A model generated the notes under the pieces. That model made no database searches. It had not been told where the DNA came from and saw nothing but the letters and a program-made list of their open reading frames with translations. This document shows, one piece after another, positions 1 to 8,209 of a stretch of 36,411 nt of DNA. The stretch lies in NCBI GenBank assembly GCA_015231885.1, contig JADGAT010000051.1:1-36411 (forward strand). Direction: 5' to 3'. Every line of letters starts with the position of its first letter. Position 1 is the first letter of the stretch. A program made the translations under genes and the position numbers. This stretch comes from SAR324 cluster bacterium. Its GTDB lineage: Bacteria > SAR324 > NAC60-12.

Positions 1-355
1 TGGGATCCATGAATTTAAGGGAATCCAGGGCCCCTTCTTCCTGATGGGCTTTTAAGTTGTCCACAAGATCACGGGCTTTGTCGGTTCCCAAAGCCTTGAT
101 CAATGCATTTTTAACAAAGTCTCCGCTGGCGCTCACTCCAACGCCGTCATCCTGGATGACAGATTTGCGGTAAAATTCTTCTAAAACCAGATCCAGCTCT
201 TCCGGAGAAACATCGGTAAAACGAGTCATGTAATATCCAATTTGCTGAATTTCCACTTCCTCCAAATTTTTCAATACTTCGGCAGCATTTTCTTCTCCCA
301 TGGCCAGCAGCAAGATTGCCGCTTTCTTTGGCCCTGTTAATTTTCCTACACTCAT
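1..355 (-). CDS. fliG: Flagellar motor switch protein FliG, N-terminal part (cut by window edge)
   Basis: Reading the minus strand from an ATG at 355-353 gives 118 residues that run off the left edge. The protein opens MSVGKLTGPKKAAILLLAMG, the hallmark FliG N-terminus, and continues with EVEIQQIGYYMTRF and an acidic helix SPEELDLVLEEFY. Both are typical of the FliG N-terminal domain, which docks on FliF of the MS ring. FliG forms part of the switch complex that converts ion flow into rotation and receives CheY-P signals through FliM. The C-terminal torque-generating domain lies outside the window. No strong Shine-Dalgarno sequence is visible. Family assignment is confident from the N-terminal motif alone. 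Confidence 0.93.
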   Translation of the reverse strand, partial: MSVGKLTGPKKAAILLLAMGEENAAEVLKNLEEVEIQQIGYYMTRFTDVSPEELDLVLEEFYRKSVIQDDGVGVSASGDFVKNALIKALGTDKARDLVDNLKAHQEEGALDSLKFMDP

Positions 356-947
356 ATCATTCCACTATGGATTGTGAAGCACGCACCCCCTTACAACCAA
401 TAGAAAGAGGAAGTAACTTTTGGACTAGTACTTATCTACTATCCCAAAACAGCATTAAATGCAACGTGTTCAATTATTCAATGGTCAGACAGAATTGTGT
501 CAGAAGGTTGTGCTTGTGTAACACAATTCAACCGACCCTGTTCATGCATTTTATGAGCCGATGTGGTATAAAAATACTTAAACTCATCACTGAGCGTTCG
601 CTAATTTTAAGTTGAGTTTAAAAAATTGTCCCTAAACCGATAATAGCAGTTTGGGAACAATCCCATCCGATCTAAAATTTTTATTTGGGGTTGTGATCAA
701 TCATTGAGATAAAAAATCGTTCAGTATACTCTTTGAAAGAATCGTGTTTGTGCCAAAGACGGCTGTACTTGGTTTCTGAAAATTTAGTGACGTTGCCGAT
801 TAGTCACAAATAATTTGAGAGAGTTTGCAAGAGTACCTGATATGAAATTGTAGAATTGGATATCCGATTCAAATATGGGCATGAGGTAAAATTACTATCC
901 GTATCAGGCTTTGCTGTTTTATTAATGGATGAATCTACATATTTTTA
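356..947. other. 592-bp intergenic region between fliG and a STAS gene
   Basis: I found no convincing gene here on either strand. A plus-strand open frame at 316-615 has no recognisable protein features and overlaps the fliG start, so it is treated as a chance frame. The only structure I can support is the inverted repeat at 625-661, described separately. The fliG promoter should lie just right of 355, but I could not identify a credible -35/-10, sigma-54 or sigma-28 site on the minus strand. Confidence 0.6.
619..661 (-). terminator. Putative Rho-independent terminator, minus strand
   Basis: On the minus strand, ATTGTTCCCAAAC (661-649) pairs with GTTTAGGGACAAT (637-625) apart from one bulge and one mismatch. 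The second arm runs straight into a run of T residues (624-620). A hairpin followed by T's is the usual intrinsic terminator form. It would end transcription coming from the STAS gene before it reaches fliG. It lies about 285 bp past that gene's stop, so the assignment is tentative. Confidence 0.4.
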
Positions 948-1289
948 CTAATTTTGGAAGGAGGCGAGGGCATCTTTTTCTGTAACATATACAGGGATGA
1001 TCTCGTCCATGCGAGTGGCTTTCAGTACGCCATTGATCAACTCGTTACAATGGCAAATAGCCAGGTCAATCTGCTTTTCTTTAGCGTGTTTGTATAATAG
1101 TACGAACTGTTCTAACCCGGCAGAATCCAGCCTGACCGTCTTTTCCAAGTTGATTATGAATGTGTGGGAAGGATGGCTGTTTATTAGTTCAATAGTATAC
1201 AACCTGAGTTGGAGAGAATACTTCTCTATGAGATGCCCCTCAATATCGAGAATACAGGTATCCTCTTTTATACGATGTTTAAGTTTCAG
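948..1289 (-). CDS. STAS-domain anti-sigma factor antagonist-like protein, apparent CTG start
   Basis: The minus-strand frame contains a STAS fold pattern with the conserved segment RLDSAGLEQF, whose Ser is the usual phosphorylation position in SpoIIAA/RsbV-type proteins. The first conventional start (TTG, 1202-1200) would delete the first beta strands. The frame stays open upstream, and the product beginning at CTG 1289-1287 (LKLKHRIKEDTCILDIEGHL) aligns from its first residue with the STAS protein at 21400 (MKLSHRIEKNVCVVAVIGNF). Lengths would be 113 and 112 residues. A strong ribosome-binding sequence, AGGGGGAAG, lies just upstream of the CTG. No ATG, GTG or TTG exists in frame between the upstream stop and this point. 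Known family role: a phosphorylatable partner of an anti-sigma kinase. No such kinase is adjacent, so the partner is unknown. A former ATG mutated to CTG is an alternative reading. Confidence 0.72.
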   Translation of the reverse strand: MKLKHRIKEDTCILDIEGHLIEKYSLQLRLYTIELINSHPSHTFIINLEKTVRLDSAGLEQFVLLYKHAKEKQIDLAICHCNELINGVLKATRMDEIIPVYVTEKDALASFQN

Positions 1290-1300
1290 AACTTCCCCCT
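1287..1300 (-). promoter_or_regulatory. Shine-Dalgarno sequence supporting a CTG start
   Basis: The minus strand reads AGGGGGAAGTTCTG, which places a purine-rich SD about 5 nt before CTG 1289-1287. No SD of comparable strength precedes the TTG at 1202. This site decides the start call for the STAS gene. Confidence 0.6.
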
Positions 1301-1508
1301 GAATATTGATGTTTCTGATGATTGCTACAGTCTGACAAAATGATTACACAAAACAGAGGTTTTGTACATAGAGAAATTTACGTAATCTGATGAATTAACA
1401 CTTGCACATTCTTATCTTCTGCTTCAATGGTATGGATTTATTTCCGGTTATCAACCCGCTTTATTTGAAGATGCGTATTTTGCTAGATCAACAGCTAAGA
1501 AAGATTTT

Positions 1509-2660
1509 TTGAAATACAACAAAGGCATTCTCCTGCTATCCATGTTTGCTGCATTTTTGTGTGGTGCCAACTTGTCCGTCATCGGTCCACTGGAAACATG
1601 GATGATCAAAGACCTCTCGATCTCTCATGGCCAGGCAGGCCTGATACAGAGTTTATTTTTTATAGGAAGTTTGCTGGGAGCGATCATGGCAAGCTGGTTG
1701 TTTGGAAAGTTGAGACAGAAAACTTTTGGCTTGCTCGCCCTGTTTTCTATGGGGGGCGGTTGTCTCATCTCGGGTGTTCAGTTGTACGAATCATTGATTA
1801 TCGGGCGAGTGATTGCAGGCGTTGGCATCAGTCTAACCGCGATATTTTTTACTAATGTCATCGTGTCTCAGTTCGAAAAATCACAAGCATCCCTTTTGAA
1901 CTGGTTTCATGCTTCTCTTGCGTTAGGTGCCGCATTGAGCATTGCCGCAGCAAGAGATATTGCGGTTTTATTTAATAACTGGTCAATCCCTTTCTGGATG
2001 GTGGGCATTTTCTCCTTTTTGCTGCTGCTGCCATTGAAACATTGCATACTGGCTGACATGAGGGAAAAAGAGCACATGGATAGGGTCGCCATCCGGCGTA
2101 TGTTTTCTCACCCAGTGCTTCTGTCATGTTTCCTGGTCATGGTCTGCTATGTGAGTGCGGAGCAAGGAGCATTGACGTTTTTTGCCGCCTATGTGGAAGA
2201 AGAAAAACAGCTGCCTGTTGCATTTTCCACCTTGGCTGCCAGCTTGTATTGGGCTGGTATGATTTTAGGAAGAATTGTTGCCAGTTTCATCAGTCTCAAA
2301 TTTGAAGAAAGGCTTCAAATCATAGGATACACAGTGGTTGGAGCGTTTTTCTTATTGGTGTGCCTGTTTTTATCAGAGCAATTTGGAATATCCATTGCTA
2401 TTTTTTTGGGAGGCGTGGCAGCCGGGCCTATCATTCCTGTGGCAATTTCTCATGCGGTTCATCAGATGAAAGAACTTAAAGGAGGGGTAGTCAGCGTCAG
2501 TAATGCTGCCTGCTGCCTGGGAGGAAGTATCGGTCCGGCATTAGCCGGTTTTATAGGCAGTCAGTATTCCCTGCTTTTTGGCCTGATGTCAGTATTTCTA
2601 ATCTTGTTTTTCAGCGTGATTCCGTTTTTATTGATTCCTGCTAAAAGAGTGCCTTCATAA
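1509..2660 (+). CDS. Major facilitator superfamily (MFS) transporter
   Basis: A 383-residue very hydrophobic protein with about 12 predicted membrane spans, the normal size for an MFS permease. After the second span a loop carries GSLLGAIMASWLFGKLRQK, resembling MFS motif A (G-x-L-x-D-R-x-G-R-K) but without the usual Asp. The N-terminus (MKYNKGILLLSMFAAFLCGA) runs straight into the first span. The start is TTG at 1509 with an AAGAAAGA-like SD; I see no better in-frame start. Substrate cannot be deduced. The stop is 17 bp from the convergent stop of the acetyltransferase gene, and the gene is divergent from the STAS gene. Inner-membrane location is inferred. Confidence 0.85.
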   Translation: MKYNKGILLLSMFAAFLCGANLSVIGPLETWMIKDLSISHGQAGLIQSLFFIGSLLGAIMASWLFGKLRQKTFGLLALFSMGGGCLISGVQLYESLIIGRVIAGVGISLTAIFFTNVIVSQFEKSQASLLNWFHASLALGAALSIAAARDIAVLFNNWSIPFWMVGIFSFLLLLPLKHCILADMREKEHMDRVAIRRMFSHPVLLSCFLVMVCYVSAEQGALTFFAAYVEEEKQLPVAFSTLAASLYWAGMILGRIVASFISLKFEERLQIIGYTVVGAFFLLVCLFLSEQFGISIAIFLGGVAAGPIIPVAISHAVHQMKELKGGVVSVSNAACCLGGSIGPALAGFIGSQYSLLFGLMSVFLILFFSVIPFLLIPAKRVPS

Positions 2661-2677
2661 TATTGACACAAAAGAAT

Positions 2678-3214
2678 CTAAGTCTGCCAGGTCTTACTGT
2701 TTTCCAAGTATGTTGTCCACTCAATAGAATAGTAATTCGCTTCTTTTCCATAAAAATCAGCAACGCTGTCTGGTGTCATTCCCAATTTTTTCAGGATGGC
2801 CGCAGAAGCAAAATTTTGGGGAGCGGTCACGCCGTAGATAATAGGGAGTTTTATCTGTTGAAAGCCCAGGTGGATACATTTCCATGCTGCTTCCGAGGCA
2901 AATCCCTGCTGCCATTGGGATTGTATTAATCCATAGAGAACCTGTATGAACTTTTGACCCCGCACATGCTCCAATCCGCAATATCCTATTTTTTGATTGG
3001 TGGATGGCCAATGAATCATGTAGGTCCCAAAATGATATCTTTTCCAATGTTCGATGCGGTCAATAAAAAATTTTTGTATCTGCTCCATTGAGTAGGGTCC
3101 TCCCATTGGCAGAAACCGGGTGTGTTCCATTACAGAGAGAAAGGACTGAAAAAATTCAAAGTCTTCATTTCCTATTTTTTTCAATAGCAACCGGGAGCTT
3201 TGGATTTCATGCAT
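2678..3214 (-). CDS. GNAT-family N-acetyltransferase (RimJ/RimL type)
   Basis: 178 residues in the layout of the Acetyltransf_3 group. It opens with an N-terminal strand SRLLLKKI, followed by a central segment KIGYCGLEHVRGQKFIQVLYGL. The acetyl-CoA-binding region is WQQGFASEAAWKCIHLGF, where a family Q/R-x-x-G-x-A/G loop is expected. The C-terminal part is APQNFASAAILKKLGM, the conserved N-x-x-S/A-x-x-x-L-x-K-x-G-F/M motif. Such enzymes transfer an acetyl group from acetyl-CoA to an amine of a protein, antibiotic or metabolite; the acceptor here is unknown. It lies 6 bp downstream of the cupin gene on the same strand, so the two are probably co-transcribed. Confidence 0.88.
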   Translation of the reverse strand: MHEIQSSRLLLKKIGNEDFEFFQSFLSVMEHTRFLPMGGPYSMEQIQKFFIDRIEHWKRYHFGTYMIHWPSTNQKIGYCGLEHVRGQKFIQVLYGLIQSQWQQGFASEAAWKCIHLGFQQIKLPIIYGVTAPQNFASAAILKKLGMTPDSVADFYGKEANYYSIEWTTYLENSKTWQT

Positions 3215-3220
3215 GGGATG

Positions 3221-3583
3221 TCACTCGTCGCGGTGCACTGTTTCCAGGGAAAAAGCCGGTAGGCAGACAGCAATATATTCGGCTCCATCAACAGCGGGAG
3301 TACTGTATTGAACCCACTCTCCTTTATTGGCAATGAGTGCTTCTCCAGCATGAACTCTGATCACTTCCTGCTTTGTATTGACCTCTAATACTCCTTTTAA
3401 GACAACGGTGTATTCATCAAACTCTGGTGTCTGTCCAGGCTCTTTCCAACCTCCTGGACTTTTCATTCTGGCAATGCTGATGCAGTCCATTTCAGAATTT
3501 ACCATTCCAATGAATTCTTCTATGATTTTTGGCTGATTTCCTGCTGCTTCAATAATAGATGGGGATTTGATCAATCGAGGCAT
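3221..3583 (-). CDS. Small cupin-fold protein
   Basis: A 120-residue single-domain protein. A central stretch, EFDEYTVVLKGVLEV, followed by GEALIANKGEWVQYSTP matches the beta-barrel strands of the cupin_2 family. Ordinary cupins use a HxH...E and a later His to bind a metal. Here the first motif has acidic and Tyr residues (FDEY) instead of HxH, and the second motif lacks its His, so a classical metal site is doubtful. The start has a good SD (AAAGGA, 7 nt upstream). It is divergent from the lyase-family gene at 3654 across a 70-bp gap and directly precedes the acetyltransferase gene. The molecular function is not clear. Confidence 0.8.
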   Translation of the reverse strand: MPRLIKSPSIIEAAGNQPKIIEEFIGMVNSEMDCISIARMKSPGGWKEPGQTPEFDEYTVVLKGVLEVNTKQEVIRVHAGEALIANKGEWVQYSTPAVDGAEYIAVCLPAFSLETVHRDE

Positions 3584-3653
3584 GGGTTTTTCCTTTCATA
3601 CGTGATATAGTGTTGAGTAACCAGCATGATTCAAGTTTTACTGAAGGATAACG

Positions 3654-4520
3654 ATGGAATCTCCTGCAAATAAGCTCCGTTCTTTACTGGAAGATGAGAA
3701 AATTCTTCTGGTTCCTGGCTGTTACGATGCGCTTTCTGCAAAATTGATTGAGAGAGCAGAATTCAAAGCGGCTTTCATGAGCGGCTTTGCGGTATCGGGT
3801 AGTCTTTTGGCTTTGCCCGATACCGGGCTGATTTCTTATGCCGAACTGGTTGCTCAGGGACAGAATATTTGCTCTGCAGTTTCTATTCCAGTTTGTGGTG
3901 ATGGGGATACAGGATTTGGTAATGCCATCAATGTTCAGCGTACGGTGAAGGGATATGCACGTGCAGGATTTGCCAGTGTCATGATTGAGGATCAGGAGCA
4001 TCCGAAGCGTTGTGGTCACACCAGAGGAAAACAGGTGGTTTCCCGTGAGGAAGCCTTTATGCGGATTCAGGCTGCGGTTGATACGAGAAATACAGAGGAC
4101 GATATTTTGATCATTGCCAGGACGGATGCACGTGCCACTCATGGTTTAGAGGAAGCACTGGTACGCTGTCAACGATTTGCAGAAATAGGTGCTGATATTA
4201 TATTTTTGGAGGCTCCGGAGACGGTGGAAGAAATGGAAATATTCTGCCGTGAGACACGGGGTTATCCCATGGCAAATATGTTGGAAGGAGGGAGAACTCC
4301 TATTCTGTCCCCAGAGATTTTGCAGAAAATCGGATACAAATTGGCGGCATATCCCCTTGTCTTAATGAATGCTTCGATTCAGGCTTTGCAGGCGGCATTG
4401 CAGCAACTGAACCAGGGCAATATGCCAGACAACTGTATCTCTTTCGAGGAAGTGCGATCTGTTGTTGGTTTTGAGGAGTACCATCAAAAAGAACAACAAT
4501 ACAAGGAGATACCGAAATAG
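3654..4520 (+). CDS. Isocitrate lyase / PEP mutase superfamily enzyme
   Basis: 288 residues, the typical length of the PrpB/PEP-mutase branch of the TIM-barrel superfamily. The Mg-binding loop CGDGDTGFGN is at residues 81-90 (D83 and D85 as ligands). The catalytic loop reads PKRCGH at 117-122, with Cys120 in the position used as the acid/base by lyases. Phosphonomutases generally lack that Cys, so a C-C lyase or decarboxylase is more likely than a P-C bond-forming enzyme. Further family segments are IIARTDARATHGLEEAL and DIIFLEAPETVEEM. The exact substrate (methylisocitrate, dimethylmalate, oxaloacetate or another 2-oxo acid) cannot be read off. The SD AAGGA precedes the ATG well. Its stop is only 5 bp from the convergent stop of the next gene. 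Confidence 0.88.
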   Translation: MESPANKLRSLLEDEKILLVPGCYDALSAKLIERAEFKAAFMSGFAVSGSLLALPDTGLISYAELVAQGQNICSAVSIPVCGDGDTGFGNAINVQRTVKGYARAGFASVMIEDQEHPKRCGHTRGKQVVSREEAFMRIQAAVDTRNTEDDILIIARTDARATHGLEEALVRCQRFAEIGADIIFLEAPETVEEMEIFCRETRGYPMANMLEGGRTPILSPEILQKIGYKLAAYPLVLMNASIQALQAALQQLNQGNMPDNCISFEEVRSVVGFEEYHQKEQQYKEIPK

Positions 4521-4525
4521 GCTGC

Positions 4526-5884
4526 TTAAAAATGAAAACTTTCCAGCTTATCATGGGCAAATTTATCCCGTTCCGAGTAAGCCGCATCAACTCGATTATT
4601 TGCAATCATCAGCGCTTTGTGCTCAGCCGACCCAGTCTCCAGAGGCTTGCTTTGCGAGTAGTTTTTTAAAAACCCCATGTACTCTCCTGCTTTTTTGTAA
4701 TCTTTGAAATACAGGGCGATCAAAGCTAATAAAGTAGCAGCACGTATAATGTACTCTCCATCCAAATAACTAAAAACCGGTTCAATCGAATTGATTACTT
4801 TTTTGAGGTTGTCTTCTGCCTCCTTGCGTTTCCCTGCCGTCATGAATAATTCTGACTGAATCATATAAAGCGCCACAGTTTTGAGCAGGTGCAAATTGTT
4901 GGTTTCTATGGAGGACAATTGCTGGTAAGTGATAATTGCTAAATCGTAAGAAAGAATGGAATCTTCCAGGGGGCGTGATTCAGAAAAAAAAGTTTCTCCG
5001 TGGGTATTGAATAATTTTTCTCGCTCTGAGAAAGTCTGCTCCCACTTTTTGTCGAGATATTCTACATTGAAGGCTTCTTCTGGATTGCTGTCGCTTTTGA
5101 AATAATGGAGGTCATTGCTTGCAAAATAGCATTTGGGGCATACAGCTGTTTGGATGAGGTTGAAATCACAATGATCTTTTCCTTCCACGGGTTTGGTATA
5201 GATAGTAACACCAAAAATATTAGACTGGGTTTTCATGGATTTGCTGCGTAGTATCCAAAATGGGATATCCGGCTGGTTGCAGACAAAACACTGAACATAT
5301 TTTCCCAACAATGAATTATTGGATGATTTGAGTTGTTTGCTGGTACCTCGATTGAATAAATTACGATGCTGATGCTCATCCATTTTTGCTTCAATTACTG
5401 TCTGCGGGCCCATTTTATAATTATCTTTGGAAGCAATTGATAAATTTTTTAAACGGTTGTACTCATTTTCGACTTCCATCTTTTTTTGCACCAAATTCAA
5501 CATTTGCTTGGTAAAGATCCCATCAAATCCCAACCGGGTGCAGGCATATTTGAAATAATCAGCTTCTGACTGCGTGAATTTACTATCGGCCAAGGCAATT
5601 TTTGAGAGTACGATCAGAATATGGAATGCCTGTTCTCGGTCAATGGTCCCAATATAGCTAAGTTCTGCATTTTGCCGGTCCTTGATCATCTGTACCAGAC
5701 GCTCCGCTTCGTCTTTATCAGATAAATACGCAAGGATAGTACGCAGGTAAGCAATTTCATGGTGATCAACATGCCGGTCTGCCAGGATCATTCCCCGAAT
5801 GGCATCAACAAACCAGGCAAGATTTTCTGCAGATAGTGATTCAATAAAGTTTTCATCCAACTCTGTACTCAACTCATCTATCAT
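4526..5884 (-). CDS. TerB-like / DUF2225-like protein with C-terminal helical repeats
   Basis: 452 residues with no signal peptide or membrane span, so probably cytoplasmic. Residues about 20-130 are helical with ADRHVDHHEIAYL and ALADSKFTQSEADYF, the acidic helix-pair pattern of TerB-like domains. Residues about 195-300 hold C199-x2-C202 and later CPKCYFAS (C249, C252), a Cys-rich arrangement like that of DUF2225 proteins, suggesting a bound Zn. The C-terminal third (about 300-420) is helical and resembles TPR repeats (YDLAIITYQQL; KRKEAEDNLKKV). It lies 26 bp downstream of the Nudix gene on the same strand. The function is unknown, and the domain order TerB then DUF2225 is the noteworthy feature. 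Confidence 0.75.
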   Translation of the reverse strand: MIDELSTELDENFIESLSAENLAWFVDAIRGMILADRHVDHHEIAYLRTILAYLSDKDEAERLVQMIKDRQNAELSYIGTIDREQAFHILIVLSKIALADSKFTQSEADYFKYACTRLGFDGIFTKQMLNLVQKKMEVENEYNRLKNLSIASKDNYKMGPQTVIEAKMDEHQHRNLFNRGTSKQLKSSNNSLLGKYVQCFVCNQPDIPFWILRSKSMKTQSNIFGVTIYTKPVEGKDHCDFNLIQTAVCPKCYFASNDLHYFKSDSNPEEAFNVEYLDKKWEQTFSEREKLFNTHGETFFSESRPLEDSILSYDLAIITYQQLSSIETNNLHLLKTVALYMIQSELFMTAGKRKEAEDNLKKVINSIEPVFSYLDGEYIIRAATLLALIALYFKDYKKAGEYMGFLKNYSQSKPLETGSAEHKALMIANNRVDAAYSERDKFAHDKLESFHF

Positions 5885-5910
5885 TATTTTACCATATTTG
5901 AGTGCTTAGT

Positions 5911-6450
5911 TTATTCAGTCCATTGTCTTTTAATGATTGTATTGCAGTACACCTGGAGAGAATCAGGATCATGCACATAACTTGTCAAAGCAAAAGATAC
6001 TGCACTGAATGCAATACTGTCCCAATCGATCTCGTCTTTATGAAATAGCTGCACATCTTCACTTTCTGGACCTGGTGAAAAATTGAGGTGTTTCAGTTTG
6101 GCCAAGAAATGCACGTATATCTGATTAATGTGGGGGAGACTTGAAATCGCAAATATCCGCGAGATCTCTACTTCAGCTCTGGCCTCTTCCCACGTTTCTC
6201 TGACAGCTCCTTCTTCTAGTGATTCTCCATTTTCTAAAAAACCGGCAGGCGTTGTCCACAGTCCATATCGCGGTTCAATGGCACGCTTACACAGTAAAAT
6301 ATTATCCTCCCAATGGATAATACATCCTACAATCAGTTTGGGGTTTTGATAGTGCACCATACCACACGATTGGCAAATATGGCGTTCCCGATCATCATCA
6401 GGAGGAATCCCTAATTGAACAGGATGTCCACACTTGCTGCAAAAATTCAT
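5911..6450 (-). CDS. Nudix hydrolase with N-terminal zinc ribbon
   Basis: With the start used here the protein is 179 residues and begins MNFCSKCGHP. Cys4, Cys7, Cys26 and Cys29 (CxxC...CQSC) form a zinc ribbon. The Nudix box G-x5-E-x7-R-E-x2-E-E is at residues 70-94, beginning GFLENGESLEEGAVRETWEE, so the metal-binding catalytic core is intact. Relatives hydrolyse nucleoside diphosphates linked to another moiety, such as ADP-ribose or NADH; the substrate here is not known. I chose ATG 6450-6448 because AAGAGGA lies just upstream. The alternative ATG at 6465 adds five residues and has no comparable SD. It is divergent from the cyclase gene across 235 bp. Confidence 0.9.
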   Translation of the reverse strand: MNFCSKCGHPVQLGIPPDDDRERHICQSCGMVHYQNPKLIVGCIIHWEDNILLCKRAIEPRYGLWTTPAGFLENGESLEEGAVRETWEEARAEVEISRIFAISSLPHINQIYVHFLAKLKHLNFSPGPESEDVQLFHKDEIDWDSIAFSAVSFALTSYVHDPDSLQVYCNTIIKRQWTE

Positions 6451-6685
6451 GAATCCTCTTATCATTTTGAAGGAATTTTTGTTGTGTATTCAGAAAAGAG
6501 ACACTAAAGTTAGGATCTAGCATGATCCTGCTTAAATTTCAGGCGAAAATGCTATATATTGGGCCCAATTACAATGTCCTTTTTTCCTAATCCTAATATG
6601 CTTTTGTTTTTCGAGACAGTCCAGCCCAAAACATTGAATTGTGCCTGGAAAACAATAACACGGACAAAGTTCAAAATCGAAAAAT

Positions 6686-8209
6686 ATGTCGAAACGCCAC
6701 ATCACCCTCTCACTGCGTATTAAGCTCATTTGTATTGCGGTGCTGGCAGTTTGGGGTGGAGGAACGATCAATAGTTTGTATATTTCTTACAGAGAAACCA
6801 TTCGCAGCCGTGAGGGAATTTCTCAGCAGGCTGTATCAATTGGGGAATACATTGTTTTTAGCAGTACACCCGCACTGGTTTTTGAAGACCGATCAGCCTT
6901 GACAGAGGCCTTGTCCGCATTGCAAAAAAATCCTAACCTGGCATACGCGATGTTTGTGGATGCGGCTGGGAATATTTTGGCAAAAATCAACCACCATCCC
7001 TTTGCCTTTCCTGAACCACAAAAGCAGCTCCAGCAAACCACTGTAAAGTTTTCCGACCAACAGGTTCATGTGGCGATTCCAATACAGGACCATGAAGAAA
7101 CCCTGGGAACCTTTTATTTGGGGTTGAGTCTGCAGAGCCTCAATGAACGGATCAAAGAAGATGGAATCATGGCTTTTGGGCTGAATGTTCTATTGGCGTT
7201 TGTCCTCACTCTGGGCATGATGTATTTTTTGCAGCGTGTTATTTTTCGTCCTGTCAACTATTTGTCCGAAAGTACAAAATTCATTTCCGCAGGAAACTTT
7301 AAAATTCAAAAACTGACTAAAAAAATCAAATCAGGGGATGAACTGGGACAGTTGGCTGGTTCATTCCAGGAGATGGCAATCTCTTTGGAGGAAAAAACCA
7401 ATGAGATCATTGAACAAAATCAAATGCTGAAAGACAGAGAGCGCAGCTTACAAAAAATTAACAACTTCCTTTCTACTTATTTGCCCAGACAGTTTGTCCA
7501 AAGTGTTTGGGAACATAATCAGGAAGAGGGAGTCACAGCGCCAAAACGGGAAAGGTTGACCGTATTTTTTTCTGATCTGCAGGGATTTACCAACTTAACC
7601 GATCAGTTGGACCCGGAAGCTCTGTTTATGATGCTCAGTGAATACCAGAATGTCATGAATGAGATTGTACTCAAATATGATGGAACCCTCGATAAATATA
7701 TGGGAGACGGGTTGATGGTATTTTTTGGAGCACCACAAAGTCGAGGCCCGCAAGAGGATGCTCTGCGGTGCTGTTTGATGGCTATGGAAATGCAGAATGC
7801 GATGGATGGCTTGCAGAAGTCCTGGTTTTATCAAGGCATCGAATCCCCTTTAGATCTCCGCATTGGGGTGCATACCGGGTTCAGTACAGTTGGCAGCTTT
7901 GGTACAAAATCCCGCCTGGATTACACGGCAATCGGGCCTGTTGTCAATATTGCATCACGCCTTGAAAACTCTTGCCCTCCAGGGCAAGTGAAGGTCAGCC
8001 ATCAATCCTGGGCCAACATTCGAGCATTTATTGAAACAAAAGAGACTGCATCTATCACGCCAAAAGGACTGAAACGTCCCATGAAAACCTATGTACTGAA
8101 TGGTGTGAAGTCTGATTTGCTGGAATTATTGAAAGAGTACGAGCTCTCAACGGTGCTCTGTGAAGTGTGTCAAACTTCCATGGAAGAAAAGGCCCTCCAT
8201 GTGTCATAA
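6686..8209 (+). CDS. Membrane class III adenylyl cyclase with CHASE8-like sensor and HAMP
   Basis: 507 residues. Membrane span 1 is at about 10-32. A periplasmic domain follows at about 35-155, containing TPALVFEDRSALTEALSAL and a following AYAMFVDAAGNILA, which is the CHASE8 pattern. Span 2 is at about 160-183 and a HAMP linker at about 184-238. The C-terminal cyclase domain has metal aspartates D297 (FFSDLQGFT) and D341 (DKYMGDGLM), purine-contact residues K337 and T414 (LDYTAIG), and transition-state N421 and R425 (NIASRLE). The Lys/Thr pair predicts ATP, hence cAMP, rather than GTP. One change is GPVVN where GDTVN is usual. The downstream YfiR-like gene overlaps its 3' end, so a shared transcript is likely. 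In known CHASE8/YfiR pairs the periplasmic protein controls the membrane enzyme; here I infer that the controlled output is cAMP. Confidence 0.9.
   Translation: MSKRHITLSLRIKLICIAVLAVWGGGTINSLYISYRETIRSREGISQQAVSIGEYIVFSSTPALVFEDRSALTEALSALQKNPNLAYAMFVDAAGNILAKINHHPFAFPEPQKQLQQTTVKFSDQQVHVAIPIQDHEETLGTFYLGLSLQSLNERIKEDGIMAFGLNVLLAFVLTLGMMYFLQRVIFRPVNYLSESTKFISAGNFKIQKLTKKIKSGDELGQLAGSFQEMAISLEEKTNEIIEQNQMLKDRERSLQKINNFLSTYLPRQFVQSVWEHNQEEGVTAPKRERLTVFFSDLQGFTNLTDQLDPEALFMMLSEYQNVMNEIVLKYDGTLDKYMGDGLMVFFGAPQSRGPQEDALRCCLMAMEMQNAMDGLQKSWFYQGIESPLDLRIGVHTGFSTVGSFGTKSRLDYTAIGPVVNIASRLENSCPPGQVKVSHQSWANIRAFIETKETASITPKGLKRPMKTYVLNGVKSDLLELLKEYELSTVLCEVCQTSMEEKALHVS

Noticed and set aside
316..615. 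Plus-strand 99-residue open frame after fliG
   Set aside because: It overlaps the fliG 5' end in antisense, has no domain features and no SD, and reads as a chance frame.
616..645. Sigma-28-like box (TAAA ... ACCGATAA) on the plus strand
   Set aside because: The spacing is shorter than the usual 15, and no plus-strand gene follows for more than 800 bp. The bases are better explained as part of the hairpin at 625-661.
997..1302. Plus-strand 101-residue frame opposite the STAS gene
   Set aside because: It is the antisense shadow of a real STAS gene whose protein pattern and paralogy are clear.
3654..4520. PEP phosphonomutase and thus a phosphonate biosynthesis cluster
   Set aside because: The catalytic loop has Cys (PKRCGH) as in lyases, and no phosphonopyruvate decarboxylase or related genes are nearby.
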